From NCBI GenBank assembly GCA_021158465.1, contig JAGGUN010000052.1, forward strand, positions 38,189 through 102,188: a DNA stretch of 64,000 nucleotides, read 5' to 3'. The position numbers were made by a program, and so were the translations under genes. Of this stretch, positions 1 to 9,016 are shown one piece after another. Each line of letters begins with the position of its first letter. The stretch's first letter is position 1. The notes beneath the pieces were generated by a model. It was given only the letters and a program-made list of their open reading frames with translations, was not told the origin of the DNA and did no database searches. This DNA is from a bacterium (lineage in GTDB: Bacteria > UBP14 > UBA6098 > 4484-93).

Positions 1-1514
1 AACTTCTGTTTGTTCCAGATAACCTGCCTGATGGAATGGCAGGACTTGTTATCGCAAAGGTTGACCAGCTCGACCCAAGCTCTCGAGCGGTGCTGAAGTC
101 CGCCGCAGTCGTGGGAGAACAGTTCACATACCCGGTCATACGCTTCCTCTCAAGGGAAAAGAACTGCTCCTTCTACCTCAAAAAACTCGAAAAGAACGGC
201 TTGATAAGACGGATAAATGGAGGATTCACCTTCACAACGAACACAATAAAGGAGGCAGTGTATTCCTCGATACTCGAGAGCCAGAGGAGAATCGCCCACA
301 GGATGGTGGCAGCATTTATGGAGGCAAACGAGAGTGATAAACTCGAAGCAATCGCCTTTCAATATAAATATGGTGAGAACTACCGAAAGGCATCTTTTTT
401 CTTCCACCTTGCAGGGAAAAAATACCTCTCCATCTCTGCAACACGCGAGGCGCTTTACTACTACAAAAACGCCTACCATGCATGGAACAAAGCAAAAGGC
501 AAGGAAGAAGACGGAGTTGAACTTCTCCTCTCGATGAGCAAGATGCACTGGATACTGGGCGAACTGGATGAAATGCTGCATTTCGGGGAGCTTGCACTTG
601 CCTTGGCAAAGAGAAGTGGACAGCAGGAATCCATCGCAAACGCTCTTTCTGCCATCGGGCTCGCTTACAACGAGATGAGAAAGTTCAAGCAGGCAGCCCT
701 GTATCATAGGAAAGCAGAAGTTATCTACCGTCAGCTCCACCAGTTCCCGAGGGTAATAGACGCCCTGAACAACCAGGGCATCACTGCATTGGATGCTGGC
801 AATACAACACTCGCAGAGAAAAAGTTCACCGAGGCTCTAAGGCTCGCAGAGAAAAGAAAGCTGGTGCAGGCATCCTTAGCAAATGTCCACGCAAGCCTCG
901 GATACCTCCTCTTTAGCCGTGGAGAGCTATCGAAGGCTCTTGAGTCCTATAAAAAGGCAGAGAAAATTGATGAGCAGTTCGGGAATATCAGAGGACAAGC
1001 AATAAACGGAATAAACATCGCCAACATTCTGATGGAAAAGGGAGAATATTCTTCCGAGGAGAAATATCTCACCCGTGCACTCGACATATTCACCAGGATA
1101 AGCGACATTCGCGGAATGCTGTTAGCGATGAACAACTTAGGTGAACTGAAACGCCTCACAGGGGATATAAACTCCGCCTGGAAGCTGCACAGAAAGGCAA
1201 AGAGACTCGCTGTTGCCCATAACAACACAGAAGCCCTAACCGATGCACTGAGGAATATGGGGCTTGATAAACTGGACACAGGGGATATTAGAAACGCAAG
1301 AAGGTATATACACAGCTCACTCAAACTTGCCAAAGAGCACAGAGACAAAAGCGGCGAGCTGGAGGCAGAGATCGCTCGGCTATTTTATGAGGTAAAGGTT
1401 GGAAAAGGAAACAGAGACGCTCTCCTCCGTAGGATAGAACAACTCTCAGCAGAAACGGGGAACAGATTTGCCATGGAAAGGGTCAAAGCTATTCTCCAAG
1501 AAGCGCCTGCTTGA
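1..1514 (+). CDS. ATPase/TPR regulatory protein, C-terminal part (5' end outside window)
   Basis: The frame is open to the left edge; the codons before the first ATG (position 36) read LLFVPDNLPDG and continue into MAGLVIAKVDQL, so this is the C-terminal part of a longer protein. The segment with DQLDPSSRAVLKSAAVVGE is the winged-helix/helical region that follows the P-loop ATPase in large AAA/STAND-type predicted ATPases, often fused to adenylate cyclase or kinase domains. From about residue 100 the chain is a run of tetratricopeptide helices (for example ALNNQGITALDAGNTTLAEK), a protein-binding superhelix. Role is likely signal integration, but the effector domain lies outside the window. 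The 3' end overlaps the convergent neighbour by 26 bp. Confidence 0.8.
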   Translation, partial: LLFVPDNLPDGMAGLVIAKVDQLDPSSRAVLKSAAVVGEQFTYPVIRFLSREKNCSFYLKKLEKNGLIRRINGGFTFTTNTIKEAVYSSILESQRRIAHRMVAAFMEANESDKLEAIAFQYKYGENYRKASFFFHLAGKKYLSISATREALYYYKNAYHAWNKAKGKEEDGVELLLSMSKMHWILGELDEMLHFGELALALAKRSGQQESIANALSAIGLAYNEMRKFKQAALYHRKAEVIYRQLHQFPRVIDALNNQGITALDAGNTTLAEKKFTEALRLAEKRKLVQASLANVHASLGYLLFSRGELSKALESYKKAEKIDEQFGNIRGQAINGINIANILMEKGEYSSEEKYLTRALDIFTRISDIRGMLLAMNNLGELKRLTGDINSAWKLHRKAKRLAVAHNNTEALTDALRNMGLDKLDTGDIRNARRYIHSSLKLAKEHRDKSGELEAEIARLFYEVKVGKGNRDALLRRIEQLSAETGNRFAMERVKAILQEAPA

Positions 1515-2145
1515 TATACATCAGTAGCGCCTCTTCACCCTGAGCACCAACGAACTCAGTCTTGTCGTTTATCACCGTCTTCGGGACACCAGTAACCTGA
1601 TACCTCCTCGAGAGCGCAGGAAATTCTGTCGCCTCAATCATATCCGCCCTGATGTTATCAGTGGCTATCGCAAATTTATGAGCAGCCCTAACGGCAGACG
1701 GACAATATGGACAGTTCGGTGTCACAAACACCTGTAAGTGAATCGGCTTACTATCCAAAACCCTCAACTCAGAGAGAACCTCCTCAGAGAGCAAAGTAGA
1801 ACCCCTCCCTATATCCTCGATGTCCTCCAAAAGTGAGATAAACTCATACCCAGCCGGTATCCCAAAAAACCTCACACCAGAATCCTCACCACGCTCATCA
1901 AGCAGAACGATCGCCGGCACCCTGCCTATCCCATATTTGTCCGCTATCCTCTTGTCCCCAATAAGATTGTAAACCTCAACCTCAAGATTATCCGATAGAC
2001 CAGCAACCTCCTTCAAGAGAAGCTCCTCTTGCCCACAGTAATCACAATCAAGCGCCCTCGTGAAGAACAAAATCTTGACCTTACCAGGAACAGCATCCAG
2101 CCTCCTCTTGACCTCTTGAGCATCCTGATCATTCAAAAAGCCCAT
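1489..2145 (-). CDS. Protein disulfide oxidoreductase (two thioredoxin-fold domains)
   Basis: The 218-residue protein holds two thioredoxin/glutaredoxin units in tandem, each with a CxxC redox site: C34-D-Y-C37 in the first and C145-P-Y-C148 in the second, each followed by a cis-proline loop (V76-P77, V187-P188). This is the layout of the PDO family, cytoplasmic dithiol-disulfide exchangers that are common in thermophiles and can work with thioredoxin reductase. No signal peptide is visible, so it should act in the cytoplasm. A GGGGGGA Shine-Dalgarno precedes the ATG and a clear promoter lies upstream, so it is probably a single-gene transcript. The stop lies inside the 3' end of the convergent TPR gene. 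Confidence 0.88.
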   Translation of the reverse strand: MGFLNDQDAQEVKRRLDAVPGKVKILFFTRALDCDYCGQEELLLKEVAGLSDNLEVEVYNLIGDKRIADKYGIGRVPAIVLLDERGEDSGVRFFGIPAGYEFISLLEDIEDIGRGSTLLSEEVLSELRVLDSKPIHLQVFVTPNCPYCPSAVRAAHKFAIATDNIRADMIEATEFPALSRRYQVTGVPKTVINDKTEFVGAQGEEALLMYIKQALLGE

Positions 2146-2178
2146 CCGTCCCCCCTTCTTTGTAAAAAATCGAACATT

Positions 2179-2206
2179 ATTATAAGCAAATTGGAGGAAA
2201 AGTCAA
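2179..2206 (-). promoter_or_regulatory. Promoter of the disulfide oxidoreductase gene
   Basis: On the minus strand TTGACT (2206-2201), a 16-bp spacer and a perfect TATAAT (2184-2179) lie about 34 bp before the start codon, with a Shine-Dalgarno in between. It sits in the 63-bp gap after gpsA. Confidence 0.75.
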
Positions 2207-2208
2207 AT

Positions 2209-3195
2209 CTATTCAAACTTGAGTTCCCGAGTCATAAGGTCATAGACACTCTTCTCTGGTGATTTACCTTCGTATATAACCTTGTAAACCTCGCTCGATA
2301 TCGGCATCTCAACACCCAAAGCGGATGTAAGCTTAACCACCGCCCGGGCTGTTTCAACCCCCTCCGCAACCTGCCCACCAAGAGAGAGGGTATCAACCGT
2401 TCTCCCCTCAGCAAACATAAGCCCCGCTCGGAAGTTCCTGCTAGTCCTGCTTGTTGCGGTCAGAACAAGGTCCCCTAACCCCGATATACCATAAACCGTC
2501 CGCAGGCTACCCCCCTTCGCCTCAACCAGTCGAGCCATCTCCGCAAGACCACGAACAATCAAGGCTGCACGGGTGTTCTCACCGAACCCAAGCCCCTCGC
2601 ACATACCAGCAGCAACCGCAATAACATTCTTCAACGCACCGCAAAGCTCAACACCGGTTATATCCCTCGATGCATATACACGAAGATGCTCATTAGAGAT
2701 GGCGTCACGGATAAAGAGAATTGAATCCACCCTATTTGACGCAAGCACAAGAACAGTCGGCTTGCCCAATGCAACCTCACGAGCAAAACTCGGACCAGAA
2801 AGAGCCGATAGAGAAACATCTCCCAGAATGTCTCCCAATATCTCCGTCGGAAGAAGAAGAGTCTCTCGCTCAATTCCCTTGGCAAGACTTACAAAAAACT
2901 TCCCGCTTAAGTCGACCGAAATAGCCTCAAAGACGGATCGAATAAATTGGGTAGGTACAGCAACAAAAATTACCCTGTTTCTCGAAATAATTTCGTTTAT
3001 ATTAGAGAAGAATTTTACACTCTCCGATAGAATAACCCCCGGAAGAAAAAGGCTGTTTCTGCGGTTGTTTCTGAGATCTTTAAGAAGTTCCTTCTCCCTT
3101 ACCCAGAGGTCAACCGCTATGCCACATCTCGCAAGATGACAGGAAAACGCGGTTCCCCAGCTTCCAGCGCCTATAACTGCCACCTTATCGAGCAT
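2209..3195 (-). CDS. gpsA: Glycerol-3-phosphate dehydrogenase [NAD(P)+]
   Basis: GpsA reduces dihydroxyacetone phosphate to sn-glycerol 3-phosphate, the backbone precursor of bacterial ester lipids. The 328-residue length is normal. The N-terminal dinucleotide-binding loop G9-AGSWG-14 is intact, the SGPSFARE block is at about 133-140, the catalytic lysine is K189 in GALKNVIAVAAG, and the NTRAA motif follows. The start overlaps the end of the upstream membrane glycosyltransferase/TPR gene by 11 bp, so the two are probably co-transcribed and translationally coupled. No anomalies were seen in the motifs. Confidence 0.97.
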   Translation of the reverse strand: MLDKVAVIGAGSWGTAFSCHLARCGIAVDLWVREKELLKDLRNNRRNSLFLPGVILSESVKFFSNINEIISRNRVIFVAVPTQFIRSVFEAISVDLSGKFFVSLAKGIERETLLLPTEILGDILGDVSLSALSGPSFAREVALGKPTVLVLASNRVDSILFIRDAISNEHLRVYASRDITGVELCGALKNVIAVAAGMCEGLGFGENTRAALIVRGLAEMARLVEAKGGSLRTVYGISGLGDLVLTATSRTSRNFRAGLMFAEGRTVDTLSLGGQVAEGVETARAVVKLTSALGVEMPISSEVYKVIYEGKSPEKSVYDLMTRELKFE

Positions 3196-5164
3196 CCATC
3201 CTCTCCTTGAAAAATCGATAATTCTTCTTTATCACAGGGTTCTCCGGATCGAGGGAGACAGCACGCTCATACTCTGCTCTGGCAAGCCTATACTTCCCCT
3301 CGAAAAAATATATCCCAGCAATGTTATTGTGGAGAATAGGATTATCCGGGAAGAGAGAAATACCAACCAACAGCAAGCTTTCCGCCTTTGCATAATCCCC
3401 TGCCTTCTGATATAAAATGGCGGCGTTTGAAAAAAAGGCAACAGAATCCGGGAACCTCTCCGCAAGCGATTCGTAAAGTCTGGCTGCCGCCAGAAAATCC
3501 CCGTTCTCCTCATAAAGCTCTGCCATACCGCGAATATCACCCTCATCTCTGAGAGAAAACATTCTCAGCTTATCATCGAGGCTTGTGTCAAACGGGAGAT
3601 AGAGCTTTGCCTTCTTGTAGCAATCGTAGGCGGATGCTGTGTCACCGCTCTGGATAAACAAAGCGCCCAGATTCTCCCAGGCTTGCCCATATGTGGAATC
3701 ACACTCGAGGGCACGCTCAAAGAACCCCCTGGCGGAGGCTATATCCCCCATAACAAGATGAACCGCTCCAAGATTCGTCAGCGCTTCAACAAGATCCCCC
3801 CTTATCTTGAGTGCAGACCTGAACCGCTCCTCAGCCAATTTATACTCCCCACGATAAAAGTGAAGAACCCCCCAGTTGTCATAACCAGAGGCAAGGTCAC
3901 GCTCAAAATAAGAGGAAAAAGTGAACCAGGAAACAGAGACAACAAACACAATAGCAAGGATGAGCGGAAAGACCTTCCGTAATCGAGGAGAGAACTCATC
4001 GAGGGAACAGGCAGCAAGAACTATCATCGCTCCTGATACCCCCACACGAAAGCGCCCAACAACAAAGAAAGGAAGAAGCGAGATAAAATATGTAATAACA
4101 AAACCTGGAATAAGCCAACTCCTTCTTCTGACAAATAGATAAATCCCATATATTACAAGCGGGGATATCCAGAAGAAAAACGGGTTATACAAAAGCATAG
4201 GAAACATCTTCCCTGCAAGGTAGAAATTCTCCACCCGTGGAACCTCATAAACAGACCAGAAGAAAGCAAGCTTCCTCAAAAGAAGGGAGAAAAATTTTCC
4301 CGGAGCATCAATGATAAACTGCAACGCCTTCTTTGCCCAGAAGGAAGATGCCTCAGAGTATGTGAGCTTACGACCTAAAATATATTCTGCTGCCTTTTTC
4401 CCAACGAGGTCATCACCGAGAGAAAGACCTGGTGGCTGACTATACCTGCCTGTTGCATTAGGATTGTTGCCGACAAACAGATTTATACCAACATTCGATG
4501 TTAAAAGCAGTTTCTCACCGTTCGCAATATTCCCAATAACCACGGGAGATATAACAACTGATACAGGAACGGCAAAAACGATAGCATACCTACGAAACTT
4601 ATCCGTTGTGAGAAGATACAGGAAGACAGCAGCCACGAAAAGGACCACATTCCCGCGGAGGAGAAGCGACAATCCAGCAGAGAGACCGGCGAAAAGAAAG
4701 CACCAGCAAGAATCCTTCCTGAACCCAACGAAAAGAAAAAACAGCGTAGCGAGGTTTGTCAGATTGAATAAAGCATCGGGCAAGAGAAGGGAAGAGTAAA
4801 ACAGAGATGGGGCATAAAGCGAGGCAAATATCCCGGCAAGATACGGAATCCATAACCTTCTTGTCAGCTTGTCCACCATAAGAAAAACAAGCACAGGAAC
4901 AAGGGATGTAAGAAGTATCTGAAAGAGTAAAACGGACCAGTCGCCGAAAAACCCGGATGTACCAGCAATGAAAAATGAGTAAAGCGGACTCACTGGAAAC
5001 ACAGGATGAGAACCGGATAATATACTTCTGGAGAGCAACCGATACAAGCTCGAGTCGGAAAGGAAGTTGGCATAGAACCCCTTAAGGTGAACAACACAGA
5101 AGAACCTCACAGCGAACGAGGATATGTAAAGAAAAAGGATAAAACCAAGTTTTCTCCTGCTCAC
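3185..5164 (-). CDS. Membrane glycosyltransferase-like protein with C-terminal TPR repeats
   Basis: The 659-residue protein begins with a basic N terminus and many hydrophobic segments (about the first 430 residues), laid out like GT39/PMT or ArnT-type polyprenyl-phosphate sugar transferases, with the expected extracytoplasmic SPLYSFF region early on. The rest is a series of TPR units (ALTNLGAVHLVMGDIASARG and similar). It probably transfers sugar or organises envelope assembly; donor and acceptor cannot be read. I chose the GTG at 5164 because it is preceded by a perfect promoter with the -10 six bases away, and because the much longer open frame to 5695 runs antisense through rfaE1. The message should be leaderless. 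Confidence 0.75.
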   Translation of the reverse strand: MSRRKLGFILFLYISSFAVRFFCVVHLKGFYANFLSDSSLYRLLSRSILSGSHPVFPVSPLYSFFIAGTSGFFGDWSVLLFQILLTSLVPVLVFLMVDKLTRRLWIPYLAGIFASLYAPSLFYSSLLLPDALFNLTNLATLFFLFVGFRKDSCWCFLFAGLSAGLSLLLRGNVVLFVAAVFLYLLTTDKFRRYAIVFAVPVSVVISPVVIGNIANGEKLLLTSNVGINLFVGNNPNATGRYSQPPGLSLGDDLVGKKAAEYILGRKLTYSEASSFWAKKALQFIIDAPGKFFSLLLRKLAFFWSVYEVPRVENFYLAGKMFPMLLYNPFFFWISPLVIYGIYLFVRRRSWLIPGFVITYFISLLPFFVVGRFRVGVSGAMIVLAACSLDEFSPRLRKVFPLILAIVFVVSVSWFTFSSYFERDLASGYDNWGVLHFYRGEYKLAEERFRSALKIRGDLVEALTNLGAVHLVMGDIASARGFFERALECDSTYGQAWENLGALFIQSGDTASAYDCYKKAKLYLPFDTSLDDKLRMFSLRDEGDIRGMAELYEENGDFLAAARLYESLAERFPDSVAFFSNAAILYQKAGDYAKAESLLLVGISLFPDNPILHNNIAGIYFFEGKYRLARAEYERAVSLDPENPVIKKNYRFFKERMDAR

Positions 5165-5170
5165 CTTGGA

Positions 5171-5199
5171 AAAATATCCAGAGGGTATGCAAAAGTCAA
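5171..5199 (-). promoter_or_regulatory. Promoter giving a leaderless GTG-start mRNA
   Basis: Minus strand TTGACT (5199-5194), 17-bp spacer, TATTTT (5176-5171), then TCCAAG and the GTG start at 5164. The predicted transcription start coincides with the start codon and there is no Shine-Dalgarno. Confidence 0.7.
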
Positions 5200-5227
5200 G
5201 GCAATTTCTACCATCTATTTTAATTAG

Positions 5228-5253
5228 TTGACAAAGTTCGTTCTTTTTATAAT
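5228..5253 (+). promoter_or_regulatory. Possible promoter of the rfaE1 run
   Basis: TTGACA (5228-5233) and TATAAT (5248-5253) are both perfect hexamers but only 14 bp apart, shorter than the usual 16-18, so one of them may be used with a different partner. An AAAGGAG Shine-Dalgarno follows before the rfaE1 ATG. Confidence 0.4.
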
Positions 5254-5285
5254 TTGATAAAGGTTTCCCTCGAGAAAGGAGAACG

Positions 5286-6293
5286 ATGAAGGTTGAATTA
5301 GGGAGGATAAAGGATATCCTTGGCAGGTTTGATGGCAGGCATATTGCTATCCTCGGCGATGTGATGCTCGACAGATATATCTGGGGAGATGTCAACAGAA
5401 TCTCCCCGGAGGCACCTGTCCCTGTGGTGGAGGTTCGTCGAGAGGAGATAACCCTTGGAGGAGCCGCAAATGTAGCCCACAACATAAAGGAACTGGGAGG
5501 TATCCCGTATCTCATCGGCGTCGTAGGGGACGACAATAGCGGTGAGAGCATAAAAGGGCTGCTCGCACAGCAAGAAATAGACCCGAGGTTCATCATCCTC
5601 GATGCATCGAGACCTACCACCACGAAGACTCGTGTCATAGGGCAGAACCAGCAGGTTGTCAGGATAGACAGGGAAACAACGGAGAACATAAGCAAGAAGA
5701 TAGCTCAAATGCTCCTCTCCCATCTACGAGTGGTTATAAATGAAGGGGCAGAAGCGGTCATTATCTCCGACTATGGGAAGGGAACAATTACCAGAGAGCT
5801 GCTCTCTCAGACCCTCAAGCTGGCTCGGGAAACGGAAATATTGACTGCCGTCGACCCGAAGGAAGACCATTTCCCTCTATACCGAGGGATAACTCTCATA
5901 ACCCCTAACAAGCATGAGGCAGAGAAGGCTGTCGGGTTCGAGATAACGGACGAGAGCAGCTTAGAAGCAGCTGGGAAGAAACTGCTCGATATGCTATCAC
6001 CAGAGATCGTGCTTATCACGCTTGGAGAGAATGGAATGGCAATATTTGAACCGAACAGATGTATGAAAAAGGTTCCAACATTCGCCAAAGAGGTCTATGA
6101 TGTCACTGGAGCAGGTGATACCGTTGTTTCAGCATACACGCTCGCCATCGCATCGGGAGCGACCGCATACGAGGCTGCAATCATCGCAAACCACGCAGCA
6201 GGCATCGTAGTCGCAGAGGTCGGAACGGCTACAGTAACTGTCCCACAACTCATCAACTATATGGAGAAGTATGGGCACTATATTGAGCATTGA
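5286..6293 (+). CDS. rfaE1: D-glycero-beta-D-manno-heptose-7-phosphate kinase
   Basis: This PfkB-family kinase phosphorylates heptose 7-phosphate at C1 in the ADP-heptose pathway for the LPS inner core. Family marks are the LGDVMLDRYIWGDVNRISPE block from about residue 23, the GGAANVAHN sugar-binding loop, and the DVTGAGDT motif at 273-280 with catalytic D279. At 335 residues it equals the N-terminal half of E. coli HldE; the adenylyltransferase half is a separate overlapping gene here. The gene opens a long plus-strand run and has its own Shine-Dalgarno. Its presence is the best single indication that the cell makes a heptose-containing LPS. Confidence 0.95.
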   Translation: MKVELGRIKDILGRFDGRHIAILGDVMLDRYIWGDVNRISPEAPVPVVEVRREEITLGGAANVAHNIKELGGIPYLIGVVGDDNSGESIKGLLAQQEIDPRFIILDASRPTTTKTRVIGQNQQVVRIDRETTENISKKIAQMLLSHLRVVINEGAEAVIISDYGKGTITRELLSQTLKLARETEILTAVDPKEDHFPLYRGITLITPNKHEAEKAVGFEITDESSLEAAGKKLLDMLSPEIVLITLGENGMAIFEPNRCMKKVPTFAKEVYDVTGAGDTVVSAYTLAIASGATAYEAAIIANHAAGIVVAEVGTATVTVPQLINYMEKYGHYIEH

Positions 6294-6756
6294 GCAGTTC
6301 AAACCGATACGGAAAAGGATAGAGGAAGAAGGGAAGAAGCTCGTCTTCACCAACGGATGCTTCGATATACTGCACACCGGACACATAAGATTGCTCAAAT
6401 GGGCAAAAACAACCGGTGATAAGCTCCTCGTCGGGCTAAACTCCGACAGCTCAACACGAAGGCTCAAAGGGGACGGACATCCAATCCTACCACAGGATGA
6501 AAGAGCAGAAATCCTCTCATCGCTTGCCTGCGTGGACTATGTTATCATCTTCGACGAGGACACACCACAAAATCTCATAAACGAGATTATCCCTGACATA
6601 CTCGTCAAAGGAGGAGACTACCGACCAGAAGAGGTTGTCGGAAGAGAAACAGTAGAAAATGCAGGCGGAAAACTCCTCATATTCCCACTCGTCAAGAACC
6701 ACTCCACAACAAAGATCATCCAAACGGTCATCGAAAGGTTCTGTGATGGGAAATAG
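6271..6756 (+). CDS. rfaE2: D-glycero-beta-D-manno-heptose 1-phosphate adenylyltransferase
   Basis: This nucleotidyltransferase joins AMP to heptose 1-phosphate, making ADP-heptose for LPS core synthesis. The 161-residue chain has the TNGCFDILHTGH signature at 27-38, whose H35-T-G-H38 is the HxGH nucleotide-binding motif. It corresponds to the C-terminal half of bifunctional HldE and overlaps the kinase gene by 23 bp, so production of the two should be coupled. Downstream it overlaps the RNase gene by 11 bp. Confidence 0.95.
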   Translation: MGTILSIEQFKPIRKRIEEEGKKLVFTNGCFDILHTGHIRLLKWAKTTGDKLLVGLNSDSSTRRLKGDGHPILPQDERAEILSSLACVDYVIIFDEDTPQNLINEIIPDILVKGGDYRPEEVVGRETVENAGGKLLIFPLVKNHSTTKIIQTVIERFCDGK

Positions 6757-7681
6757 CTCTTTCATCTCATCCCTCTCACCAGATGATTCAGTATCAGGTA
6801 AGTTTGCATTGAGAAGCTGCGAACTGAGAGAATACTCACGGGGACAGTATATCCAGATGGATATCGCCGATAGAAGCGGACACATCACAGCCACCTATTG
6901 GCTCGAGGATGCAAGGGAGGTGTATAATAGCATAAAGGATAGCGAGATAGTCCAGCTATCGGGTAGAATCAGCACCTACAAAGGGAAACTTACCGTCACT
7001 GTGGACTATATATCACCTGTCAAGGAGGGTGAATACGACCCAGAGGAGATAATCCCGTCGACAAAATTCAATCGGGAGAAACTCTGGCAAAGGGTCATCG
7101 AGATAAGCTCATCGGTGGAGGATACCCACCTGAAAACACTCCTTTTGAACATCTTTAGCGAGAAAAACAAGCAACAGATACTCACCGCGCCCGCTGGGAA
7201 GAGGTGGCATCATGCGTTCATAGGTGGACTTGTGGAACATTCCATCGCAGTTGCAAGTATATGCAATTACATAGCGGAACTGTACTCACTCGACAGAGAC
7301 CTGCTCGTCACAGGGGCACTGCTCCATGATATCGGTAAGCTCGAGGAACTCAAGGTTACAAGCTTCATCGACTACTCCACCAAAGGAAGGCTCTTGGGGC
7401 ACATCGTTCTGGGTATAAACCTTGTCTCTCGGGAGATAGAAAAGATAGGAGGGTTTCCTGAGGAGACAAAGTTTAAGCTCCTTCATCTCCTCGCGAGCCA
7501 TCAAGGGAAACAGGAACAAGGCTCAGCCGTCCCACCTATGACAAAGGAGGCGTTTGTCCTCTATCTCGTCGATGAGATAGACTCGAAACTGAACGCCCTT
7601 TCACATATCGAGGAAAAGAATAAAGGGAAAGACTGGTCGGAATATATCAAACTCTTAAACCGCTTCATATACCTGAAATGA
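6746..7681 (+). CDS. YhaM-like 3'-5' exoribonuclease (OB fold + HD domain)
   Basis: The N-terminal part (about residues 15-95) reads as an OB-fold nucleic-acid-binding domain and the C-terminal part as an HD metal-dependent phosphohydrolase, with H165 in VEHS and H194-D195 in LLHDIGKLEE; this is the YhaM family, 3'-5' exonucleases on RNA and single-stranded DNA. I start it at the ATG at 6746, giving 311 residues, near the family's usual length. The longer open frame from 6659 adds a serine/arginine-rich stretch that is only the shadow of rfaE2. It overlaps both neighbours and should be in the same transcript. Confidence 0.88.
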   Translation: MGNSSFISSLSPDDSVSGKFALRSCELREYSRGQYIQMDIADRSGHITATYWLEDAREVYNSIKDSEIVQLSGRISTYKGKLTVTVDYISPVKEGEYDPEEIIPSTKFNREKLWQRVIEISSSVEDTHLKTLLLNIFSEKNKQQILTAPAGKRWHHAFIGGLVEHSIAVASICNYIAELYSLDRDLLVTGALLHDIGKLEELKVTSFIDYSTKGRLLGHIVLGINLVSREIEKIGGFPEETKFKLLHLLASHQGKQEQGSAVPPMTKEAFVLYLVDEIDSKLNALSHIEEKNKGKDWSEYIKLLNRFIYLK

Positions 7682-8508
7682 TGGACTTAAAGGAATTTTT
7701 GGAAGAAGAGAAGAAGAAGGTTGAGCTGGCTTTAGACAAGGTTCTGCCTAAGCCTCACGGGAAGGTACGCCGCTTGGTTGAGGCGATGCGATATGCCGTC
7801 TTTGCTGGTGGGAAAAGGATAAGACCTATCCTCGTTGTTGTGGCTCACCGGTGGTGCGGAGGGAACGACCCGAACATATACAGATATGCTACCCCTGTGG
7901 AGGTAATTCACAACTATTCCCTCATCCACGATGACCTTCCCTGTATGGACAACGATGATCTGCGTCGTGGGAAACCGACCTGTCACAAGGTCTTTGGAGA
8001 TGCAATGGCAACACTTGCAGGGGATGCCCTGCACGCTATCGCGTTCGAGATACTCGCCGAGACCGGTAATATTGAGGCGGTAAGGCTTGTAGCAAGAAAT
8101 ATCGGAGCCAACGGGCTATGCGGTGGACAGGCTGTTGACATCGAGACAGAAGGGAAAAAGGCTGAACTCGACACAGTCAACTTCATACACAGAAACAAGA
8201 CTGCAGCACTGCTTAAGACATCGCTCCTTCTCGGAGCTCTCCTCGCTGACGCAACAACCGAGGAAAAAAATTCCCTCGAGGAGTACGGTGAAAACATCGG
8301 ACTATGCTTTCAGGTGACAGACGATATCGAGGATGCGATGCAGAAGTCCGACGAGAACAAGGCAACATATCCCGCCCTCTTTGGTCTGGAACGCTCAAAG
8401 AAGATTGCAGAAGAGCTTTACAGAAAGGCGGTTGCTTCGCTCCTCCCAGACCACGACAACGAACTGTTGGAAAAGATTGCCAAATTTATCTACACAAGGA
8501 AATTATAA
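7678..8508 (+). CDS. ispA: Polyprenyl (probably farnesyl) diphosphate synthase
   Basis: The enzyme condenses isopentenyl diphosphate with allylic diphosphates to make the isoprenoid precursor for undecaprenyl carriers and quinones. The first aspartate-rich motif is D85-D-L-P-C-M-D91, the two-residue-inserted bacterial form, and the second is D215-D-I-E-D219. An aromatic residue (Y80) five positions before the first motif is the usual limit on chain length, which favours C15; a C20 product cannot be excluded. Length 276 is slightly short of the typical 290-300. The start overlaps the RNase stop (ATGA). Confidence 0.9.
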   Translation: MMDLKEFLEEEKKKVELALDKVLPKPHGKVRRLVEAMRYAVFAGGKRIRPILVVVAHRWCGGNDPNIYRYATPVEVIHNYSLIHDDLPCMDNDDLRRGKPTCHKVFGDAMATLAGDALHAIAFEILAETGNIEAVRLVARNIGANGLCGGQAVDIETEGKKAELDTVNFIHRNKTAALLKTSLLLGALLADATTEEKNSLEEYGENIGLCFQVTDDIEDAMQKSDENKATYPALFGLERSKKIAEELYRKAVASLLPDHDNELLEKIAKFIYTRKL

Positions 8509-8512
8509 CCGT

Positions 8513-9016
8513 ATGAAGAGAGCTTTTCTCATACTCGGGTTCATCCTTCTTCTATCCCACCCTCTCCTCTCCGAGGAGGTAAACTGGCTCCCATTTCCCG
8601 AGGCACTGGATAGCGTCAACGGGAGCAACAAACATATGCTTGTTCTATTCTATTCCCCCGGATGTGGATGGTGTAAGAAATTATTTGCAACTACGCTCGC
8701 CGACAGCGAGATAACATTTTATATCAACGATAGGTTCTTCGCCTCAAAGATAAACATCGCATCGGATGAGCCCGTCCTGTGGGAAGAAGACACGGTCTCC
8801 GAACGGGCAATTGCAACGGCATTCGGAATATCAGGTGTGCCAGCATTTGTCTTCATCGACAGCGAGAGCAAATATGTGACGAAACTATCAGGGTATAAAG
8901 ACAAACTTGCTTTCAAGCTGATACTTGATTATATTTCTAAAAGCTGGTATGAGGATCTAACATTGGACGAGTATATCGAATCGGAGATGAGGCTTAAGAA
9001 ACAGGAAGCGAAATGA
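8513..9016 (+). CDS. Exported thioredoxin-like protein
   Basis: The 167-residue protein starts with a signal peptide (MKRAFLILGFILLLSHPLLS) followed by a thioredoxin fold whose active site reads SPGCGWCKKL, and a cis-proline loop SGVPAFVF. It resembles the SoxW/DsbE-like or thioredoxin_7 group that reduces or oxidises periplasmic cysteines. I use the ATG at 8513, which has an AAGGA Shine-Dalgarno and begins the signal peptide; the open frame extending back to 8333 is antisense-free but lies inside the synthase gene. The lysS start overlaps its stop (ATGA). Its redox partner is not visible here. Confidence 0.85.
   Translation: MKRAFLILGFILLLSHPLLSEEVNWLPFPEALDSVNGSNKHMLVLFYSPGCGWCKKLFATTLADSEITFYINDRFFASKINIASDEPVLWEEDTVSERAIATAFGISGVPAFVFIDSESKYVTKLSGYKDKLAFKLILDYISKSWYEDLTLDEYIESEMRLKKQEAK

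Noticed and set aside
5165-5695. N-terminal extension of the glycosyltransferase-TPR gene to 5695
   Set aside because: It runs antisense through rfaE1, and a promoter with a leaderless GTG at 5164 explains the start.
6659-6745. Extended start of the YhaM-like gene
   Set aside because: The extra 29 codons are rich in serine and arginine and lie within rfaE2 in another frame.
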